Source: Hyphomicrobiales bacterium
GTDB lineage: Bacteria > Pseudomonadota > Alphaproteobacteria > Rhizobiales > Rhizobiaceae
NCBI GenBank assembly: GCA_900472575.1
Contig: UCIV01000008.1
Span: 1 to 64,000 of the forward strand
Direction: 5' to 3'
DNA: 64,000 nt
Shown here: one piece after another, positions 1 through 7,429 of the stretch
How the letters are laid out: each line of letters starts with the position of its first letter
How positions within the stretch are numbered: position 1 is the first letter of the stretch
Notes under the pieces: model-generated
Databases searched by the model: none
The model's input: only the letters and a program-made list of their open reading frames with translations
Told to the model about the DNA's origin: nothing
Program-made: the position numbers and the translations under genes

Positions 1-330
1 TGGCTTGATGGAAAACGGGCGAAACGACTTATCGCCAACCCTCCATGTCGCCGCCGCCGGGTTTCCCGCTTTCACGAGCGGACTTGAACGCCCGGCGAAA
101 CCATCCTTGAGGCCACCATGTGTGCCGCACAGGCACGTCCGACGCGCCGTTCGGGCATCAGAAGCGGCAGGCCGGTCCGAAACCTTGCCGCTTCCCCCGT
201 GTCGCCGGAGGGAGACCATTTTCCGCGGACCCCGGTGATGACGGTTCACGTCGTCCCTTCACCCCCAGCGCCGATCCCGCCTCGCCGGCACGACTGCCGG
301 TGTATCCGTGACGGAACGGGGAGATTGTAG
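1..330 (-). ncRNA. Possible structured RNA leader (unidentified)
   Basis: No convincing coding region is visible in the first 415 bases. Instead there are several perfect inverted repeats: 55-61 with 91-97 (7 bp), 122-126 with 132-136, 161-169 with 186-194 (9 bp, with a nested 3-bp stem), and 285-290 with 295-300. Read leftward, the block ends near a 5-codon mini-ORF (MEGWR, 46 to 29). A TACAAT-like -10 lies at 324-329 on the minus strand. This resembles a long 5' leader of a gene beyond the left edge, such as the alphaproteobacterial speF-type leaders. I could not match a conserved core, and cobalamin, RNase P and tmRNA signatures are absent. Confidence 0.3.
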
Positions 331-390
331 GCATGAGGCGAGAGGGCGGGGATGGAAAAATGGCTAAGTGACTGAAATACCGTGAAGCGG

Positions 391-410
391 GGCCGGGATC
401 ATCCCCGGCC
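391..410 (-). terminator. Hairpin after the DMT exporter gene
   Basis: A 7-bp perfect GC-rich stem (391-397 with 404-410) sits just past the exporter stop. No U-tract follows on the minus strand, so its role as an intrinsic terminator is uncertain. Confidence 0.4.
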
Positions 411-415
411 TCTTG

Positions 416-1357
416 TCAGGACTTCTTGTCTCCGCCATCCGGCGCAATCATTGCTGCAGCCTGAGCGTTGGGGGCAACGGCGGGCGGAAGCGGCGTGCCG
501 CGGACTTTCTCGCGCATCAGGGTCAAAAGACCAGAGCCGATGATCAGGACGATGCCGATGACCATGGGCAGATCGATATGGTCGCCGAAGACAAGATAGC
601 CGAAGATCACCGCCCAGATCATCTGACTGTATTGGGTCGGTCCGATCAGCGTGGCAGGGGCGTAATTTGCCGCATACATGAGAAGGATGGCGGCAAGCGC
701 TGCGAGCAGGCCGTAACCGGCGAGCCAGAGCCATTGTATCGCGGTCGGAGCCATAAAGCCGGGGACGGCAAGGGCGCCGCAGACGACCAGCGTTCCGAGC
801 ACGCCTGCGCCGTAAAGCGATATGTTCTTTTCCGACGGGCCCATGGCGCGGAAAACGACGATCGAGATGGCGCCGCTCAATCCGCCGAAGACGGCGCCGA
901 GATGGCCGATCGACAATTCGCGGAAGCCTGGACGAAGGACCACCATGACGCCGATAAAGCCGATGACGACGGCGGACCAACGTTTCACGCCGACCTTCTC
1001 CTTCAAAAAGATTACCGACATGATGGTGACGAAGGAAGGAAGGAGGAAGATCAGCGCAAAGGCTTCCGCCATCGAAAGATGGGTGAATGCGGTGACGCTG
1101 CCGATCGTGCCGCCAGCCTGTGCAACAAAGCGCAAGAACCAGAGCGGTCGGTTGGTCGTATTGAAGATATCGGCCCAGCGATCTCCCTTCTTCATGATGA
1201 AGGGCAGGCCTACCAGGCAGAACGCCGCTCCGAGGAACGACGACTGATAGGGGCTGAGCTGCCCCTCGATCAGCTTGACGCTGGCGTCGCTAAAGGCATA
1301 GGCGGCGAATGCCGCAAAGGCGAGGAGGACACCCTTGAGGGTCTGATCTTTCTGCAC
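416..1357 (-). CDS. DMT/EamA-family membrane exporter
   Basis: A 313-residue, very hydrophobic protein with about ten predicted membrane helices arranged as two EamA repeats, the usual size and architecture of drug/metabolite transporter superfamily exporters. It should sit in the inner membrane and export a small metabolite; the substrate cannot be told. The C-terminal 30 residues are a soluble Ala/Pro-rich tail ending in DGGDKKS. The FrnE-like oxidoreductase gene lies directly upstream on the same strand with a 20-bp gap, so the two may be co-transcribed. Confidence 0.85.
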   Translation of the reverse strand: MQKDQTLKGVLLAFAAFAAYAFSDASVKLIEGQLSPYQSSFLGAAFCLVGLPFIMKKGDRWADIFNTTNRPLWFLRFVAQAGGTIGSVTAFTHLSMAEAFALIFLLPSFVTIMSVIFLKEKVGVKRWSAVVIGFIGVMVVLRPGFRELSIGHLGAVFGGLSGAISIVVFRAMGPSEKNISLYGAGVLGTLVVCGALAVPGFMAPTAIQWLWLAGYGLLAALAAILLMYAANYAPATLIGPTQYSQMIWAVIFGYLVFGDHIDLPMVIGIVLIIGSGLLTLMREKVRGTPLPPAVAPNAQAAAMIAPDGGDKKS

Positions 1358-1377
1358 GAACGTGTCTTTCTCGAAAA

Positions 1378-2049
1378 TCAGATCATGCCCTTGCGGGCTT
1401 CGGCCTTGAGTCTCGCGATGTCGCGGAACGCGTCTGCAAGCACGTCGGGCGTCTGGGCGCCGCTGATGGCATATTGCCCGTCCATGATAAAGAAAGGAAC
1501 GCCATTGACGCCCATCTTCTGTGCTGCATCGATTTCGCCGAGAATGAGGTCCTTGTCTGCATCGGACGCCAGCAGGTTTTCGATGAGCTTGCGGTTCATG
1601 CTGCAGCTTTCGGCGATTTCGGCAAGAACGGTGTGGTCACCGACATTTCTTCCGTCTTCGAAATTCGCCTTGAACAGAGCGGTGACAACGCGATCCTGAA
1701 TTTCTCGGCTTTCCAGTGAGGCCCAATGGATCAGGCGATGGGCATCGAGCGTATTCGGTCCGATTTTTATCGCTTCGAAATTATAACGAATGCCCACTTC
1801 CAGGCCGAGCTTGGAGAGCATCTCGTGGCCGCGGGCGACGGCTTCGGCGCCGCCGAGTTTTTCTTCGAGATAGGCCTTCTGGTCCACGCCTTCCGGAGGG
1901 ATGTCCGGGTTCAGCCGGTAGGGGCGCCAGTTGATGTCAATGCCGACTTCGCCCTGCACTTCGGCGATGGCGAGTTCGAGCCTTGCCTTGCCCAGATAAC
2001 ACCAGGGGCAGACGACATCCGAGACGAGGTCGATTGTGACACGCTCCAT
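1378..2049 (-). CDS. DsbA-family oxidoreductase, FrnE-like
   Basis: A 223-residue thioredoxin-fold protein with the redox motif CPWC about 14 residues from the start, in the setting LVSDVVCPWCYLGK typical of the cytoplasmic FrnE/2-hydroxychromene-2-carboxylate isomerase-like branch of DsbA proteins. There is no signal peptide, so it is probably a cytoplasmic disulfide or thiol oxidoreductase. I chose the ATG at 2049 because it begins the conserved domain and has an AGAGGA ribosome site; the frame stays open 23 codons further upstream. It precedes the DMT exporter on the same strand. Confidence 0.85.
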   Translation of the reverse strand: MERVTIDLVSDVVCPWCYLGKARLELAIAEVQGEVGIDINWRPYRLNPDIPPEGVDQKAYLEEKLGGAEAVARGHEMLSKLGLEVGIRYNFEAIKIGPNTLDAHRLIHWASLESREIQDRVVTALFKANFEDGRNVGDHTVLAEIAESCSMNRKLIENLLASDADKDLILGEIDAAQKMGVNGVPFFIMDGQYAISGAQTPDVLADAFRDIARLKAEARKGMI

Positions 2050-2074
2050 GGCGCTATCCTCTAAATATGAAAAC

Positions 2075-3880
2075 TTATTGCGCCCGGTTATCCCACCAGG
2101 TGTTGAGCTGGTAGCCATAGAGCGGCAAGATTTCGGGATAACTTATATGCTTGCGTCGCGCTACCCATTGATTGGGTACATGATAGAGCGGCACGATATA
2201 GTGACCGGAAAGCAGCAGCCGGTCATAGGCCCGCACCGATGCCTGGAAATCCTCCTTCGAGCGGGCCGTCAGCATGGCCTCGATCAGGCGGTCGATGTCC
2301 GGGTCTGCCGTTCCAGCGAAATTGAAGCTGCCCTGAGCGTCGCGCGCAGTTGATCCCCAGCGGCCGATCTGCTCGATACCGGGGGACAGGGAGGACGGAT
2401 AGGACTTGATGATCACGTCGTAGTCGAAGCTCGACGAGCGGGCCTGATATTGCGAATCATCGACGGTGCGGATGCGCATGTCGATGCCGATCAGCCTGAG
2501 ACTGCGCTGGTAGGTGATGGCGAGCTTTTCCTGGTCCACGGTCTGCGCCATGACTTCGAAGGAGAGCTGACGGCCGCGCTCATCCGACATCCTGCCGTCC
2601 TTGATCGTGTAGCCGCCCATTGCCAGGAGATCGACCGCCTTTTTGAGAATGACGCGGTCGGCGCCGGAGCCGTCGGTTTTCGGCAGGTGATAGGTGCCGT
2701 CGAGCATTTCCGGTTCGATTCGGTCTTTCGCGGCACCGAGGATGTTCAGTTCGCGCTCATCGGCCGGTCTGCCGAGCGAGGAGAGCGGTGAACCCTGCCA
2801 GAAGCTTTCGGTGCGGGTATAGGCATTTTCGAACAGGTTGCGGTTTGCCCATTCGAAATCGAAGACGAGAGAGAGGCCGGCGCGGACATTAACGTCGGAA
2901 AAAAGAGCTCTCCGCGTATTAAAGACGAAGCCGAGCATGCCGGTCGGCAGCTGCGGGGTGAACGTATCCTTGATGACGTCACCGTTATGGGCGGCCGGGA
3001 AATCATAGGCGCGCTCCCAGTGGGTGGGGCTGCCTTCGAGGTAGACGTCGACTGCGCCTTTCTTGAAGGCTTCGAACATTGTCGATTCCTGCAGGAAATA
3101 TTCGACCGAGATCCGGTCGTAATTATCGAAGCCAACCTTGGACGGAATATCCTTTCCCCAGTAATCCGGATTGCGCCCGTAAACGATGCGTTCGCCGGGG
3201 GCGACGGTCCTGATCAGATAAGGGCCGGAACCGATCGGCGGCTTCAGCGTCGACTGGTCGAACGAATCGGCGTCGATCGCGTGTTTCGGCAGGATAGGGG
3301 TGGAACTTGCAAGGATCAGCGGAAATTCGCGGTCGGCCTTTTCGTTGAAGGTGAAGCGCACGCCGTGCTCTCCGACCTTTTCCATTTTTGAAATCCGGTC
3401 GAGCCGCGATGAGAAGGGAACGCGACCCTTGTCGCGCAGCACTTCGAGCGAGAAGATCACATCATCCGGCGTTACCGGCTGGCCGTCCGACCAGCGGGCC
3501 TTGGGGTTCAGGTTGAACTGGATGAATGTGCGCTGATCGTCCCATTCGACCGATTCCGCCAGCAAGCCGTAAAGCGTGAAGGGTTCGTTGCCCGAGCGGG
3601 TCATCAGCGTTTCGTAGATCAGGTTGCCGAAAGCCGGATCCCAGATGCCGCGGGCCGTGGTGCGGATGCTCTTCAAGTTGAAGGGATTGAGGCTGTCATA
3701 GGTGCCGACCACGCCATAACGAACCGAACCGCCCTTCTTTACCTCGGGGTTGACGTAGTCGAAATGGCGATAGTCTGCGGGCAGGTTCGGCGCGCCGTGC
3801 ATGGCAATACCGTGAACCGGGGCTGCTGCCAGCGGTAACGGCAGAAAGACCGCAATCAACAATATAAGATAGTGCCGCAT
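2075..3880 (-). CDS. ABC transporter peptide-binding protein, family 5 (YejA-like)
   Basis: A 601-residue periplasmic solute-binding protein with a clear N-terminal signal peptide (hydrophobic core LILLIAVFLPLPLAAA). The mature protein opens with an HGIAMHG motif and then carries the family-5 features GGSVRYG, SLNPFN and WSDGQPVTPDDVIFS. This pattern is that of the YejA branch of oligopeptide or microcin C-type binding proteins. No permease or ATPase genes lie beside it, so its transporter partners are elsewhere or it acts with a shared system. Its stop lies 25 bp before the FrnE-like gene's start. Confidence 0.88.
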   Translation of the reverse strand: MRHYLILLIAVFLPLPLAAAPVHGIAMHGAPNLPADYRHFDYVNPEVKKGGSVRYGVVGTYDSLNPFNLKSIRTTARGIWDPAFGNLIYETLMTRSGNEPFTLYGLLAESVEWDDQRTFIQFNLNPKARWSDGQPVTPDDVIFSLEVLRDKGRVPFSSRLDRISKMEKVGEHGVRFTFNEKADREFPLILASSTPILPKHAIDADSFDQSTLKPPIGSGPYLIRTVAPGERIVYGRNPDYWGKDIPSKVGFDNYDRISVEYFLQESTMFEAFKKGAVDVYLEGSPTHWERAYDFPAAHNGDVIKDTFTPQLPTGMLGFVFNTRRALFSDVNVRAGLSLVFDFEWANRNLFENAYTRTESFWQGSPLSSLGRPADERELNILGAAKDRIEPEMLDGTYHLPKTDGSGADRVILKKAVDLLAMGGYTIKDGRMSDERGRQLSFEVMAQTVDQEKLAITYQRSLRLIGIDMRIRTVDDSQYQARSSSFDYDVIIKSYPSSLSPGIEQIGRWGSTARDAQGSFNFAGTADPDIDRLIEAMLTARSKEDFQASVRAYDRLLLSGHYIVPLYHVPNQWVARRKHISYPEILPLYGYQLNTWWDNRAQ

Positions 3881-4156
3881 AAGAACCCCGATAGGTATCG
3901 CCGATTCGCCGCAAAATAGACCAGTCTTGCCCTGCGACCAACCTCGTGCATTCCATAAAACAGCGGTGTTTACCGCTTACGTGTGTTCAAAAATCACGGC
4001 AGGGGCTGGATATCGGAGCGGCCGCGATGTAACAGAGGCACAAGAGATGGGGTCATTCAAAAGCCTCATTTGAACCTCAGGTGACACATCAGAACGACGC
4101 CCCGAGGGATTGAAGGCTTTGCCGCGTCCTAGGGTTTTCAGGAGACGGATCTCGTT

Positions 4157-4804
4157 ATGAATCTTAAGGCTACCAAAGTTCTGCGGACGGCTATGTCCGC
4201 TCTGGCTCTTACCGTTGGCACGGCTGCCATGCCGTTCGCGGCATCGGCGCAGCAGGCCGCAGCACCGGCGGCGCCTGGCGCTCCTCCGCTCGGTTGGTTC
4301 AAGACCTGCACCAAGCAGGAAGATAGCGACCTTTGCGTGGTGCAGAACGTTATCCTTGCACAGAACGGCCAGCTGATCACCGCTGTCGGCCTGATCACGC
4401 TCGAAGGCAAGGTCAACCGCAAGATCCTTCAGGTGTCTGTACCGACCGCGCGTCTCGTTCCTCCTGGCGTCGTCATGCAGATCGATGGCGGCAAGGGCCA
4501 GAAGCTCGACTACACCGTCTGCCTGCCGGACAAGTGCACGGCTGAAGTTCCGCTGACCGACGCCATGATTGCCAGCCTGAAGAAGGGCAACGAGGTCGTC
4601 TTCACCTCGATGAACTTCCGTCGCGCTCCGAACCCGATCAAGGTTTCGCTCGGTGGCTTTACCGGCGCGTTCGACGGCCCGGCAATCACCCAGTCGCAGC
4701 TGGCTGAAAGCCAGCGTTCGCTGGAAGAAGGCATGCAGAAGAAGGCTGAAGAAGCCCGCAAGAAGCTGGAAGAAGCTCAGTCTGCTGCCAAGCAGGGTCA
4801 GTAA
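4157..4804 (+). CDS. Invasion-associated locus B (IalB) family protein
   Basis: A 215-residue exported protein. Residues 1-31 form a signal peptide ending in AASAQQ. The following domain has the IalB pattern: GWFKTC near the start, paired cysteines (residues about 54 and 62, later CLPDKC), and LPPG/VVMQIDGG-like motifs. The last 45 residues are charged and helical (KKAEEARKKLEEAQ). IalB proteins take their name from a Bartonella locus linked to erythrocyte invasion; in free-living rhizobia they are common envelope proteins with no settled function. It is a single-gene unit closed by a strong terminator. Confidence 0.88.
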   Translation: MNLKATKVLRTAMSALALTVGTAAMPFAASAQQAAAPAAPGAPPLGWFKTCTKQEDSDLCVVQNVILAQNGQLITAVGLITLEGKVNRKILQVSVPTARLVPPGVVMQIDGGKGQKLDYTVCLPDKCTAEVPLTDAMIASLKKGNEVVFTSMNFRRAPNPIKVSLGGFTGAFDGPAITQSQLAESQRSLEEGMQKKAEEARKKLEEAQSAAKQGQ

Positions 4805-4832
4805 GACCTTTCTGACATACGATTTTCAAAGG

Positions 4833-4866
4833 AAAGGGCGCTCCTTCGGGGCGCCCTTTCTGTTTG
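4833..4866 (+). terminator. Intrinsic terminator of the ialB-like gene
   Basis: A perfect 9-bp stem (4833-4841 with 4851-4859) with an 8-9 base loop, followed by a T-rich run (TTTCTGTTT), 29 bp after the ialB-like stop. Confidence 0.85.
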
Positions 4867-4908
4867 TGCTGATGCCTGCTCCCTTTTCGTGGCGAGCCGT
4901 GAACAAGC

Positions 4909-4943
4909 AAAAGACCGCGACGCCATCAGCGCCGCGGTCTTTT
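4909..4943. terminator. Bidirectional terminator between convergent genes
   Basis: A perfect 11-bp stem (4909-4919 with 4933-4943), starting with AAAA and ending with TTTT, lies between the rightward ialB-like gene and the leftward MFS gene. It could stop transcription from both sides. Confidence 0.75.
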
Positions 4944-5001
4944 CAATTGTCGGTGTGTCCTAAAGTCGCTCCGTTCGTCAGGAAAGGCGAGCTGAGCTTG
5001 T

Positions 5002-6255
5002 TCAGACCTTGGGATTGTGCGGATGGAACAGCTTGCCCTTTTCGCCGATCAGCACGAAGGCGAGACCGATAATCGAGACGGTGAAAAAGCCTGCGACCAT
5101 CGGCAGCGCCGTATCGTTGAAGGACTGGCCGATCAAGGCGCCGATTGCAGCACCGCCGACAGTTCCCATGAAGCCGAGCACCGACGATGCCGTGCCGGCG
5201 ACATGTCCCAAAGGTTCCATTGCCAGCGAGTTGAAGTTCGAGGCTATCCAGCCGAACTGGAACATGGTGAGCGCGAAAAGCAGCAGAAACAGAGGGAAGG
5301 GCATGGGCTGCGGGCCAAAAATCTGGATGAGAAGCCAGATCAGTGTGGTGGTGATGAAGCCGATCAGCGCGCCATGCGACAGGCGGCGCATACCGAAGCG
5401 CCCGACAAGCCGCGAGTTGAGGAAGGCCGACAGGGACATGAAGACCGCGACGGCTGCAAATGCCACGGGGAACCAGACGCCAAGACCGTAGATCTGATTG
5501 TAGACCTGCTCTGCGGAGTTGATGAAGCCGAACAGGGCGCCCAGGATGAACGTGCTTGCGAGCGTGTAGCAGAGCGCTACCCGGTTAGTCAGCACGATGA
5601 TGAAGCCGGCCAGTACGGATGAAGCGGTGAACGGGCGCACATCATCCTCATGCAGCGTTTCGGGCAACCGCCTTGCCACCCACCAGGTGACGATAATGCC
5701 GACCACCGCGATGAAGGCGAAGATCAGGTGCCAGTTGCCGAAAAACAGGACAACCTGGCCGGTTCCCGGGGCAATGATGGGGACGATCATGAAGACCATC
5801 ATGATGAGCGACATGACTTCGGCCATGGCGCGGCCGCCATAGACGTCGCGAACGATGGAAACCGAAATCACGCGTGTGGCGGCCGATCCGAGGCCCTGGA
5901 TGAAGCGAAGGATCAGCAGGCCGGCAAAGCTTGGGATAAAAACGACGGCGATGGCGGAGACGATATAGATCCCGAGGCCCGCCAGGAGCGGCTTGCGACG
6001 GCCGAACCGGTCGGAAAGCGGCCCGTAGAGCAGTTGTGCGACGCCGAAGCCGAACAGATACGCAGAGACCACATACTGGCGATGGTTGGGGTCTTCGACG
6101 CCGAGCGATTCGCCGATCTGCTGCAGGCCGGGAAGCATGATGTCGATGGCGAGTGCATTCAGCGCCATCAGCGCCGCCATCATTGCAATGAATTCGGTTT
6201 TACCGACGCCTTGAAGGCGCGCAGACGGATTTTGTGAAGGATTTGTCACAACCAT
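5002..6255 (-). CDS. MFS multidrug efflux transporter, Bcr/CflA type
   Basis: A 417-residue protein with twelve hydrophobic segments. The motif-A loop after helix 2 reads GPLSDRFGRRKPLL, and ALAIDIMLPGLQQIG in helix 1 is typical of the Bcr/CflA drug:H+ antiporter family. It should pump drugs or small molecules out across the inner membrane. The ATG at 6255 follows AAGGAA with no spacer, so the GTG two codons later (6249) is a plausible alternative start. It lies downstream of grxD on the same strand, separated by a hairpin. Confidence 0.88.
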   Translation of the reverse strand: MVVTNPSQNPSARLQGVGKTEFIAMMAALMALNALAIDIMLPGLQQIGESLGVEDPNHRQYVVSAYLFGFGVAQLLYGPLSDRFGRRKPLLAGLGIYIVSAIAVVFIPSFAGLLILRFIQGLGSAATRVISVSIVRDVYGGRAMAEVMSLIMMVFMIVPIIAPGTGQVVLFFGNWHLIFAFIAVVGIIVTWWVARRLPETLHEDDVRPFTASSVLAGFIIVLTNRVALCYTLASTFILGALFGFINSAEQVYNQIYGLGVWFPVAFAAVAVFMSLSAFLNSRLVGRFGMRRLSHGALIGFITTTLIWLLIQIFGPQPMPFPLFLLLFALTMFQFGWIASNFNSLAMEPLGHVAGTASSVLGFMGTVGGAAIGALIGQSFNDTALPMVAGFFTVSIIGLAFVLIGEKGKLFHPHNPKV

Positions 6256-6271
6256 TTCCTTAAGAATGGGA

Positions 6272-6295
6272 AAGGCGCCGCGGGGGCGGCGCCTT
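6272..6295 (-). terminator. Hairpin between grxD and the MFS gene
   Basis: A perfect 10-bp GC stem (6272-6281 with 6286-6295) with a GGGG loop lies between the grxD stop and the MFS start. There is only a weak T-tract on the minus strand, so it may be a partial terminator or mRNA-processing hairpin. Confidence 0.5.
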
Positions 6296-6326
6296 CCTAA
6301 AAATCTTGGTCGTCCGGATTGACCGT

Positions 6327-6659
6327 TCAGGCTGCGCGTACGTTTACGCCCTGGCCTTCAAAATGGCTCTTGAGTTCGCCGGACTGGAACATTTCGCGGA
6401 CGATATCGCAGCCGCCGATGAACTCACCCTTGACGTAGAGCTGCGGAATGGTCGGCCAGTTGGAATAGTCCTTGATGCCCTGACGGATTTCCGCGTCTGC
6501 AAGCACGTTGATGCCCTTGTAGTCGACGCCGAGGTAGTCGAGGATCTGGACGACCTGGCCGGAAAAACCACACTGGGGAAACTGCGGTGTGCCCTTCATG
6601 AAAAGCACGACGTCGTTGGTCTTGATTTCGTTGTTGATGAGATCGTTAATGCCGCTCAT
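6327..6659 (-). CDS. grxD: Monothiol glutaredoxin, Grx4/GrxD family
   Basis: A 110-residue monothiol glutaredoxin. The active site is CGFS, preceded by MKGTP and followed by the [19 protein letters not shown] signature that binds glutathione. Proteins of this class carry or deliver [2Fe-2S] clusters together with BolA partners rather than reduce disulfides. A BolA gene lies 0.4 kb upstream on the same strand, which fits that partnership. The start at 6659 (MSGIND) is preceded by AAGGAT; an in-frame extension of nine codons upstream lacks a better site. Confidence 0.95.
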   Translation of the reverse strand: MSGINDLINNEIKTNDVVLFMKGTPQFPQCGFSGQVVQILDYLGVDYKGINVLADAEIRQGIKDYSNWPTIPQLYVKGEFIGGCDIVREMFQSGELKSHFEGQGVNVRAA

Positions 6660-6778
6660 ATCATATCCTTTCACATGCGGTTTCAAGGACCGCTGCGCTG
6701 CGCGTTGCCCTTAAATAGCAAGGCAGCCTTATTAATTCCAGCGCTGAATGCCAAATGCCCGGCGCAAAAGATGCAAAC

Positions 6779-7018
6779 CTAGCGGCTGCGTTGCCTGCTA
6801 CGGCTGGCCGTCGTCCGGCGTTTGCTAACCTGCTTGCGAGCGGGTTTGGCGTTGCGCGTGGTTGCCGCCTTCCGCTTGGTCGCACTCGTCGTCGTCGATG
6901 CTGGCTTTGCGGCGCGTTTCTTGCGCTTGCTTGCCGTCTTGCCGTGCGACTTGCCGAGCAATTCCTTGACCAGGCTTTCGACGACGCCGGTGACGATCTG
7001 GTTGACGAGGCTGTTCAT
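6779..7018 (-). CDS. Small lysine/arginine-rich protein between bolA and grxD
   Basis: A 79-residue protein that I do not recognise. Residues 1-22 form an amphipathic helix (MNSLVNQIVTGVVESLVKELLG) and the remaining 57 are almost wholly Lys, Arg, Ala, Ser and Thr with KRKKRAAK-like blocks, resembling the basic tails of histone H1-like or nucleic-acid-binding proteins. Its start follows the bolA stop by four bases, which suggests translational coupling. Low complexity makes family assignment unreliable, but the tight spacing supports it as a real gene. Confidence 0.6.
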   Translation of the reverse strand: MNSLVNQIVTGVVESLVKELLGKSHGKTASKRKKRAAKPASTTTSATKRKAATTRNAKPARKQVSKRRTTASRSRQRSR

Positions 7019-7022
7019 GACG

Positions 7023-7259
7023 TCAATCCGCAGGAGCCGAGGTTTGAAGCGCCAGCGCGTGCAGCACGCCGCCCATATTGCCCTTCAGCGCATCGTAGAC
7101 CATCTGGTGCTGCTGCACACGGCTCTTGCCGCGGAAGGCTTCCGCCACGACTTCGGCTGCGTAATGATCACCGTCGCCTGCAAGATCCCTGATGGTGACC
7201 TTGGCGCCGGGAATGCCCGCCTTGATCATGTCTTCGATTTCGCCGGGTCGCATGGGCAT
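7023..7259 (-). CDS. BolA-family protein
   Basis: A 78-residue protein matching short BolA-like proteins: MRPGEIEDMIKAGIPGAKVTIRDLAGDGDHY, then a helix and the RVQQHQMVYDALKG signature with the histidine that helps ligate a shared [2Fe-2S] cluster. It likely works with the monothiol glutaredoxin encoded just downstream in Fe-S cluster trafficking or iron sensing. I chose MPMRPGE at 7259, preceded by AAGGA, over the 20-codon longer frame. Confidence 0.92.
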   Translation of the reverse strand: MPMRPGEIEDMIKAGIPGAKVTIRDLAGDGDHYAAEVVAEAFRGKSRVQQHQMVYDALKGNMGGVLHALALQTSAPAD

Positions 7260-7347
7260 GCAGTTATGTCCTTCTTGTTTCTCCCGGAATCGCTGCCGGG
7301 TGCTTGTCCGTTTGAACACTGCCTCAAACTTTCGGCCCGGTCAAAGC

Positions 7348-7385
7348 GACAATGCCGGCGAAGATTACTCTTCGCCGGCATTGTC
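7348..7385 (-). terminator. Strong hairpin after purL
   Basis: An uninterrupted 17-bp inverted repeat (7348-7364 with 7369-7385) with a 4-base loop, 45 bp past the purL stop and upstream of bolA. The T-tract on the minus strand is short. It probably ends or attenuates the purL transcript before bolA. Confidence 0.75.
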
Positions 7386-7429
7386 ATCAATTCACAGAAC
7401 CTTGCGAGGCGATTATGCCATGAAGGCGT

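Noticed and set aside
1..330. Cobalamin riboswitch, RNase P RNA or tmRNA at the left edge
   Set aside because: The diagnostic conserved blocks of each were looked for on both strands and not found; only generic hairpins are present.
413..1699. A 428-codon plus-strand frame over the DMT and FrnE-like genes
   Set aside because: It crosses two well-supported minus-strand genes and shows no protein-like pattern.
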